From assembly GCA_001725505.1 (NCBI GenBank), contig MEGM01000014.1, positions 1,240 to 38,674 of the forward strand: 37,435 nt of DNA. The letters are read 5' to 3'. Below are positions 35,913-37,435 of the stretch, piece after piece; position 1 is the first letter of the stretch, and the number at the start of each line of letters is the position of its first letter. The DNA is from Rubrivivax sp. SCN 70-15 (lineage in GTDB: Bacteria; Pseudomonadota; Gammaproteobacteria; Burkholderiales; Burkholderiaceae_C). Position numbers and translations under genes: made by a program. The notes under the pieces were generated by a model. That model saw nothing but the letters and a program-made list of their open reading frames with translations, was not told the DNA's origin and ran no database searches.

Positions 35913-36541
35913 GTCTCGAGCATGTCGAAGGCCTGCACCTCGACCTGCATGAACGCGCGCGTGAAGGCGGCCACCGCGCGCCAGGTCTGCGCGCGCGGGT
36001 GCGCCTCGACGACTTCGCACAAGGCCTCGACCCAGGGCTGCAGGTGAGTGCGGAAGAAGCGGCGCTGCTGCTCGAGGTTGCAGTGCTCGACCTCGTCGCC
36101 GGCGATCAACCAGCGCATCACCTCGAACAGGTAGGCGAGATGGTCCTCGGTCTCGCCGCGCGTCTCGTCGCGCGCCAGGTGCAGGCGCTGCAGGTCGCTG
36201 CGCAGCACGGCGAGCGGGCGCTCGTTCAGGTAGCCGCTCAGATAGTACGAGCCGTAGAGCAGGATCTCGGGCTTGCCGATGCCCTGGAACAGCGCGTCGT
36301 ACTCGGCCGCGGCGGCGTCGGCATCGGTGGCGCGCAGCGCGGCGACCAGCGCCGACCAGGGTGCGTCGAGATGGCCGCCGGGCTCGGGCGGCTGCGTCAC
36401 CGCGAGCGCGAACTGCTGCAGCAGCGCGGCGTCGGGCGGTGCCAGCCAGAGCCGGGCGAGCAGGCCGTAGAGCTCGGCACGCGCGAGCTCCTCGGCGTCG
36501 TCGGCGCCGGCAAAGGACAGGGCGGCGGTGGGTGCGGGCAT
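35909..36541 (-). CDS. TorD-family molybdoenzyme chaperone
   Basis: A 210-residue all-helical cytoplasmic chaperone. Characteristic blocks are the N-terminal [40 protein letters not shown], and the TorD signature region [18 protein letters not shown] (about residues 131-148) followed by a helix ending [10 protein letters not shown]. Members bind the apo-form and twin-arginine leader of molybdoenzymes such as TMAO reductase, DMSO reductase or formate dehydrogenase before cofactor insertion. It lies 2 bp after the ferredoxin-like gene and overlaps mobA. The client is presumably a formate dehydrogenase or other molybdoenzyme encoded beyond the window. Confidence 0.9.
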   Translation of the reverse strand: MPAPTAALSFAGADDAEELARAELYGLLARLWLAPPDAALLQQFALAVTQPPEPGGHLDAPWSALVAALRATDADAAAAEYDALFQGIGKPEILLYGSYYLSGYLNERPLAVLRSDLQRLHLARDETRGETEDHLAYLFEVMRWLIAGDEVEHCNLEQQRRFFRTHLQPWVEALCEVVEAHPRAQTWRAVAAFTRAFMQVEVQAFDMLET

Positions 36542-36543
36542 GG

Positions 36544-37435
36544 TCACAGGTCGCGGATGTGGACTTCGTTCGCTTGGCGCATCATGTCGACGACGCGGCA
36601 GTCGCTGCACATCTTCAGCCTTTCGGCGGCGGCGCCCTGGAACGCGGCGTGGCCGGCGAGCTTGGCCATCATCGCCTCGATCGCGCGCAGCGTGCCGAAG
36701 GGTTTGCCGCAGCGCACGCAGCGGTAGGGTTGCATCTCGTGCAGCACGCGCGCGTTCTTGCGCGCGCGACCGCCGTCGGCGAGCCACAGCCGTGGCTGCA
36801 GCGTGATCGCGTTCTCGGGGCAGGTGCTCGCGCACAGCCCGCACTGGACGCAGTTCTTCTCGATGAAGCGCAGCTGCGGCTGGTCCGGGTTGTCGGCGAG
36901 CGCGCCGGCCGGGCAGGCGCCGACGCAGCTCAGGCACATCGTGCAGCGTTCGGTGTCGACGACCAGGCTGCCCAGCGGCGACCCTGCGGCGGGCAGCGCG
37001 ATCTCGTCGACGGCCTGCGGCGCCTGCGCGAGCAGGTGTTCGAGTGCCATCTCGAGCGTCGCGCGCTTGTCGGCGAGCGCGGCGAAGGGCGCCGGCGTGG
37101 CGACGCCTTGTGCCGGCGCGGCCTGCAGTGCGGCGTCCAGTGCCGCGGCGTCCTCGCCGCTGTCGACGAGGCGCAGATGCCGGCCTGCATAGCCCAGACC
37201 GGTCAGCAGCGCCTGCGCCACGGCCATCTGCGCGGCGAGCGCGTCGCGGTACTGCGGCGCCTCGTCGCTGCCGACGAGGACCCAGACCTGGCTCGCGCCT
37301 TGCGCGATCGCCGCCAGCCAGAGATCGAGGCCGACGCTGGCGGTGTGCCACAGCGGCACCGGCAGCACGCGCGCCGGCACGCCGTGCAGGCCGCCGGTGC
37401 GCGCGACGCGGCCGAGGGCGTCGATGCGGCGCGTG
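36544..37435 (-). CDS. Ferredoxin-like 4Fe-4S protein (5' end outside window)
   Basis: The frame stays open to the window edge, and coding sequence continues upstream of the first in-window GTG at 37380 ([21 protein letters not shown] reads on as one protein; shown here as the edge of the ORF), so the gene is truncated. The visible C-terminal part has two [4Fe-4S] motifs, [12 protein letters not shown] and [12 protein letters not shown]. It then has a Cys-pair module CVRCGKPF ... [10 protein letters not shown] that may bind zinc or iron. Such proteins accompany TorD chaperones in betaproteobacterial formate dehydrogenase clusters and are probably electron carriers or maturation factors. The full function cannot be judged from a fragment. 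Confidence 0.85.
   Translation of the reverse strand, partial: TRRIDALGRVARTGGLHGVPARVLPVPLWHTASVGLDLWLAAIAQGASQVWVLVGSDEAPQYRDALAAQMAVAQALLTGLGYAGRHLRLVDSGEDAAALDAALQAAPAQGVATPAPFAALADKRATLEMALEHLLAQAPQAVDEIALPAAGSPLGSLVVDTERCTMCLSCVGACPAGALADNPDQPQLRFIEKNCVQCGLCASTCPENAITLQPRLWLADGGRARKNARVLHEMQPYRCVRCGKPFGTLRAIEAMMAKLAGHAAFQGAAAERLKMCSDCRVVDMMRQANEVHIRDL

Overview
The window is a GC-rich chromosomal segment (roughly 70% GC by eye) with tightly packed, overlapping genes. It looks betaproteobacterial, most like the Rubrivivax/Leptothrix/Roseateles side of Burkholderiales. That placement rests on gene content and style (metG divergent from apbC, an OFA-type transporter beside an NAD-linked formate dehydrogenase, yqjD/yqjE-type genes, hairpin-rich intergenic DNA) and is an inference. 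I see no tRNA, rRNA, CRISPR array or insertion sequence.

Region 1 (1-4325) is housekeeping: metG (minus), the Fe-S carrier ATPase apbC (plus), then a convergent DUF302/DUF2892 pair. Region 2 (4326-15120) is a formate/oxalate module. It has an NtrC-type response regulator, an OFA-family major facilitator, a Cache-type histidine kinase, a LysR regulator and a two-gene NAD-dependent formate dehydrogenase whose beta subunit is a natural FdsG-FdsB fusion. The response regulator has lost the whole GAFTGA loop that contacts sigma-54. A 29-bp palindrome lies between it and the divergent transporter.

Region 3 (15121-34872) is a large cation, pH and stress block. It starts with a TerB-like protein, an NhaR-type sodium-responsive regulator followed by a DUF2062 membrane gene, an HPF/RaiA-like ribosome factor, a YccA-type Bax-inhibitor-1 protein, a 53-residue membrane peptide and a second TerB-like protein. 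A hairpin and a possible promoter follow, then a 33-codon ORF translationally overlapped with a CaCA cation antiporter and a complete seven-gene Mrp Na+/H+ antiporter operon (mrpABCDEFG). A DHA2-type exporter faces the end of this operon. On the opposite strand a four-gene operon encodes a P2A Ca2+-type ATPase, a second CaCA exchanger, a CBS-domain protein and a tandem universal stress protein. A yqjD-yqjE-yqjK-like trio closes the block.

Region 4 (34873-37435) begins with a hairpin-rich non-coding stretch. It continues with minus-strand genes for molybdenum-enzyme maturation: a ferredoxin-like protein truncated by the window edge, a TorD-family chaperone and MobA. They probably belong to a second formate dehydrogenase locus beyond the window, and MobA could also supply bis-MGD cofactor to the FDH in region 2.

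The strongest candidates for something new are the sigma-54-uncoupled regulator with its palindrome, and the region-3 block. That block combines sodium sensing (NhaR), Na+/H+ and Ca2+ transport, two proteins with acidic TerB motifs and ribosome/membrane stress factors at one locus.
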